Source: Anaerolineae bacterium (lineage in GTDB: Bacteria > Chloroflexota > Anaerolineae > Aggregatilineales > Aggregatilineaceae). Taken from it: a stretch of DNA of 64,000 nucleotides. This document shows positions 61,181 to 64,000 of the stretch, one piece after another (positions within the stretch are counted from its first letter, which is position 1; each line of letters opens with the position of its first letter). Where the stretch lies: NCBI GenBank assembly GCA_027494015.1, contig JAOSJP010000012.1:186001-250000 (forward strand), given 5' to 3'. A program made the position numbers and the translations under genes. The notes under the pieces were generated by a model. The model was given only the letters and a program-made list of their open reading frames with translations, was not told where the DNA came from and did no database searches.

Positions 61181-62152
61181 ATGCGTTTTCCAGTCCACAC
61201 CCGACCGAGACGTGCGCGGCGTCGTGAAACTGCCGACCGGGGTCACGTGCGCCCGGTGGGTGCGGCGACGGTGAGCGGGCCTCCGGCGCGCGGCTTGCAG
61301 CGGATGCAGCCGCGCTCGCAGGCGCTGCCGGCGGGCAGCGCCCCGACAAGCCTGCGTCAGCGCCGCTCCGAGCGGCGAGCGCGCCGCGAGCGCGTGACTG
61401 AGCGTCATCTGGGGGAAGGGACGGCTCGTCGCCGCCGCCGGGTGAGCATCTGGCAGGTGCTCAACTGGCGGGTCGTCTCGGCGCTGCTGGTCATCGGCTT
61501 CGGGTTCGTGCTCTATCTGTTTCTGAGCATGGAAGCGTTCTACGTCAGCTCAGTGGCTATCGGCGGGGAGAAATACGTCGCGCGCGAGGAGATTTTTCGC
61601 TACAGCGATGTCGCCCGGCAGCACGTCTTCTGGATTGATCCGGCGGACGTGGCCGAGCGGCTGGAAGAGGTGCCCAACATCGCCGATGCGACCGTCCTGG
61701 TCGGCTGGCCGCCCAACGCGGTGCAGATCATCGTCGTGGAGCGCGAGCCGGCGCTGATCTGGGAGCAGCAGATTCGCGTGTGGGTGGACGTGAACGGGAT
61801 CGTGATGATGCAGCGCGAGGATATCGAGGGATTGCTGCGCGTTGTGGTGCCGAACGCGACGGAGCCGATCAGCGTGGGCCAGCAAATTCCCAAGACGGTG
61901 GTCGAGGGAGCGCTGGCGCTGCGCTACCGCTACCCGAACATTGACGTGCTGCTCTATGACTCGCTGAAGGGCCTGGGGTATCACGACGGGCGCGGCTGGA
62001 CGGTGTGGTTTGGCACGGGTGAGGATATGGATGCCAAGCTGCGCGTCTATAACGCGCTGGTCGCCGAGATCGTCAGCCAGGTGCAGCCGGGCGAGATCGT
62101 CATGTCGGACCCGGACCGGCCCTATTACACGGTGTTGTGGCACAACAGTTGA
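61181..62152 (+). CDS. ftsQ: Cell division protein FtsQ/DivIB
   Basis: 323 residues. A long, very basic cytoplasmic region (about 1-100, many RR pairs) precedes one membrane helix at about 105-125 (ALLVIGFGFVLYLFLSM). A POTRA-type domain follows: FYVSSVAIGGEKYVAREEIFRYS, VFWIDPADVAERLEEVPNIADATV, and WPPNAVQIIVVEREPALIW. It bridges inner and outer parts of the division machine. A shorter start at an internal ATG (61304) would remove about 41 residues. FtsA follows 87 bases later. Confidence 0.88.
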   Translation: MRFPVHTRPRRARRRETADRGHVRPVGAATVSGPPARGLQRMQPRSQALPAGSAPTSLRQRRSERRARRERVTERHLGEGTARRRRRVSIWQVLNWRVVSALLVIGFGFVLYLFLSMEAFYVSSVAIGGEKYVAREEIFRYSDVARQHVFWIDPADVAERLEEVPNIADATVLVGWPPNAVQIIVVEREPALIWEQQIRVWVDVNGIVMMQREDIEGLLRVVVPNATEPISVGQQIPKTVVEGALALRYRYPNIDVLLYDSLKGLGYHDGRGWTVWFGTGEDMDAKLRVYNALVAEIVSQVQPGEIVMSDPDRPYYTVLWHNS

Positions 62153-62239
62153 GCAGGTGCGTCAGGTGGGCGGCCCCTGCGCGCGGGCAGTCAGCCCTGG
62201 GCGGCGCGCGGGATATTACACAAGAAATCATCAGTCATC

Positions 62240-63496
62240 ATGGGCGAACTGGTTGTAGGGGTTGATGTTGGCACGACGAAGGTTTGCACCATCGTCGGCG
62301 AAGTGCGCGACAGCGACGTGTACGTGCTGGGCCTGGGCATCGAGCCGTCGCAGGGGATGCGCAAGGGCATGGTCACCGACCTGAACGCCCTCAGCGCTTC
62401 CATTCAGGCTTCGGTGCACAAGGCGGAGAAGACGAGCGGCTACGAGATTGGCCGCGCGTTTGTCTCGCTGGCCGGCGGGCACATCGAGTCGATCAACAGC
62501 CGGGGGGCGGTCGGCATTCCCAACCAGCGCGGCGTGCAGCTTGACGATCTGGAGCGGGCGATGGACTCGGCGCGGGCCGTGACCCTGCCGCATGGTCGCG
62601 AGGTGCTGCACGTCATCCCGCGCAATTACAGCCTCGACGGGCAAACGGGGCTGCGCAGCCCGTTGGGGATGCTCGGCTTCCGCCTGGAAGTGGAGGCGCA
62701 CATCATCACCGCCTCGACGCAGGGCGTCAAGAATCTGGAGAAGTGCGTCGAGGATGCGGGCGTGCTGGTGGATCGCTTCATCCTCAACCCGCTGGCCGCC
62801 GGCGACACTGTGCTGACGCCGGAAGAGCGCGAGGCGGGCGTGATGATCGTGGACATCGGCGGCGGCACGACCGACCTGGCTATCTTCGTGGACGGCAGTG
62901 TGTGGCACACTGCTGTGCTCGGTGTGGGTGGGCAGCACATCACCAACGACATCGCCTATGGGCTGCACCTGCCGACCGAGCTGGCGGAGTCGGTCAAGCT
63001 GACGCACGGTCACGCCGACCCGAAAGCTGTCAGCTCGCTGGAGGCGTTCCCCATCCAGCCGTTCGGCGAAGAGCTGCCCAGCAAAGTCCAGCGCACCGAT
63101 CTGGCGCACATCGTGCACATGCGCGTGGCCGAGGTATTCGAGATGATCCTGAAAGAGGCTAAGCGCAGCGGGTACGACGGGCTGCTGAAGGCGGGCATTG
63201 TCCTCACCGGCGGCAGCAGCCTGCTGCCGGGCATCAAGGTGGTGGCTGCCGATGTGCTGCGGATACCGGTGCGCCTGGGCCAGCCAGAGCGCGTCACGGG
63301 CATGTCCGAGGCGCTCAAAAGCCCGGCCTACAGCACCAGCGTGGGCCTGCTCAAGCTGGGGCTGATCATGGACATTGAGGACGACCGGCGCGAAGCGCTG
63401 CGCAGGCACTCGAACTCGCACGGGTCTGGCCGGGTGCGCGGGTTCTTCCGGGGTGTGGTCGAGCGCCTGCTGCCGAGCGAGGAAACCGGCGAGTAG
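62240..63496 (+). CDS. ftsA: Cell division protein FtsA
   Basis: A 418-residue actin-like ATPase that ties FtsZ to the membrane. [18 protein letters not shown] is the phosphate-1 loop, [24 protein letters not shown] belongs to the 1C region, [14 protein letters not shown] is phosphate-2, and [13 protein letters not shown] is the adenosine motif. The C-terminal [19 protein letters not shown] is a membrane-binding amphipathic helix. ftsZ follows 200 bases later. Confidence 0.95.
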   Translation: MGELVVGVDVGTTKVCTIVGEVRDSDVYVLGLGIEPSQGMRKGMVTDLNALSASIQASVHKAEKTSGYEIGRAFVSLAGGHIESINSRGAVGIPNQRGVQLDDLERAMDSARAVTLPHGREVLHVIPRNYSLDGQTGLRSPLGMLGFRLEVEAHIITASTQGVKNLEKCVEDAGVLVDRFILNPLAAGDTVLTPEEREAGVMIVDIGGGTTDLAIFVDGSVWHTAVLGVGGQHITNDIAYGLHLPTELAESVKLTHGHADPKAVSSLEAFPIQPFGEELPSKVQRTDLAHIVHMRVAEVFEMILKEAKRSGYDGLLKAGIVLTGGSSLLPGIKVVAADVLRIPVRLGQPERVTGMSEALKSPAYSTSVGLLKLGLIMDIEDDRREALRRHSNSHGSGRVRGFFRGVVERLLPSEETGE

Positions 63497-63522
63497 CGGG
63501 CAGAGCAGGAGATCGGCGCGCT

Positions 63523-63574
63523 CTGCAACATTGCAGCATTTACAATTTTCGCGAAAACAAAAATGCCTTACAAT
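63523..63574 (+). promoter_or_regulatory. AT-rich leader with palindromes before ftsZ
   Basis: CTGCAACATTGCAG (63523-63536) and the perfect palindrome TTTTCGCGAAAA (63546-63557) stand before a TACAAT box (63569-63574) in a locally AT-rich stretch. No correctly spaced -35 box is clear. This could be a separate ftsZ promoter with an operator. Confidence 0.45.
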
Positions 63575-63696
63575 ACAACATAATCCGTGTTCGATGTGGG
63601 TGGGACCGAGCTGGCCGGCAGGGGGCACCGGGCGCGTGCAACAGGGCCGGACGGTCAAGAAACATCGCAGGCATGACTGTCCAGGAGGGTATTGGT

Positions 63697-64000
63697 ATGG
63701 TGGACTTGCTAGGAATGGACGCGATGGGGCTGGTGGATAATTTCGCCAGCATCAAAGTGGTCGGCATCGGCGGCGGCGGGGGCAACGCTGTCAACCGCAT
63801 GATCGAAGAAGGGCTGGGCGGCGTCGAGTTCATTACCATCAACACCGACGCGCAGTCCCTCATACTCAGCAAAGCCAAGACGCGCGTGCGCATTGGCGAC
63901 AAGCTGACGCGCGGCCTGGGCTGCGGCGGCAATCCGGACGTTGGGCGCAAGGCCGCCGAAGAGAGCGCCGACGAGCTTTATGAAGTGATGCGCGGCGCGG
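63697..64000 (+). CDS. ftsZ: Cell division protein FtsZ, 3' end outside window
   Basis: 101 N-terminal residues are visible before the window ends. [40 protein letters not shown] is the nucleotide-binding start of FtsZ, and [20 protein letters not shown] is the next conserved loop, with cysteine where alanine is usual (GAGGNP). AGGAGG lies eight bases before the ATG at 63697. FtsZ assembles the division ring from GTP-bound subunits. It is the end of the dcw cluster, as in many bacteria. Confidence 0.95.
   Translation, partial: MVDLLGMDAMGLVDNFASIKVVGIGGGGGNAVNRMIEEGLGGVEFITINTDAQSLILSKAKTRVRIGDKLTRGLGCGGNPDVGRKAAEESADELYEVMRGA

Overview
The window is high-GC bacterial DNA with densely packed genes. 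I see no rRNA or tRNA gene. Several things suggest a Chloroflexota bacterium, probably Anaerolineae-like: many sugar and peptide ABC importers, WD40 and SH3b proteins with Pro/Thr linkers, a rearranged division/cell-wall (dcw) cluster with accessory genes, and many small palindromic elements. This taxonomic call is inference and no marker gene was searched.

Layout. 1-5958: sugar ABC operon (partial binding protein, two permeases, MalK-type ATPase, six-hairpin glycosidase). 5959-6699: nest of miniature repeats. 6700-16681: AraR-like regulator (GntR head, LacI-type sensor), then a second sugar ABC operon with a CehA/McbA-type PHP protein and a GH38 alpha-mannosidase, probably a mannoside or glycan uptake and breakdown unit. 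16925-19591 (-): PEP carboxylase. 19992-23842 (-) and 25718-29854 (+): two peptide-type ABC importers without ATPase genes, each next to one of two paralogous ABC-2-like membrane proteins. 31391-32848: secreted seven-bladed WD40 protein.

33023-64000: the dcw cluster, in the order rsmH, ftsL-like, ftsI, pseudo-receiver, mraY, Ser/Thr kinase, [GNAT, MarR, ribose-type ABC importer and endonuclease V on the minus strand], SH3b protein, Gfo/Idh/MocA oxidoreductase, murD, DUF1349, ftsW, DUF3800, murG, CvpA-like, AAA ATPase, DUF4276/TOPRIM-like, murC (with an apparent +1 frameshift), murB, 14-bladed WD40, ftsQ, ftsA, ftsZ (cut by the window end). mraZ, murE, murF and ddl are not in the window.

The main unusual signals are: (i) an ATPase plus TOPRIM-like pair, reminiscent of OLD/PARIS-type defence logic, translationally coupled to murC inside the essential wall operon; (ii) a network of miniature inverted-repeat elements (called A, B, C, D, E, F and P here) that insert into one another, repeatedly at the hairpin tip of element A; (iii) tandem seven-base repeats at several gene boundaries; (iv) a strong stem-loop between the binding-protein and permease genes of all five ABC importers; and (v) a phosphorylation-dead receiver domain between ftsI and mraY.
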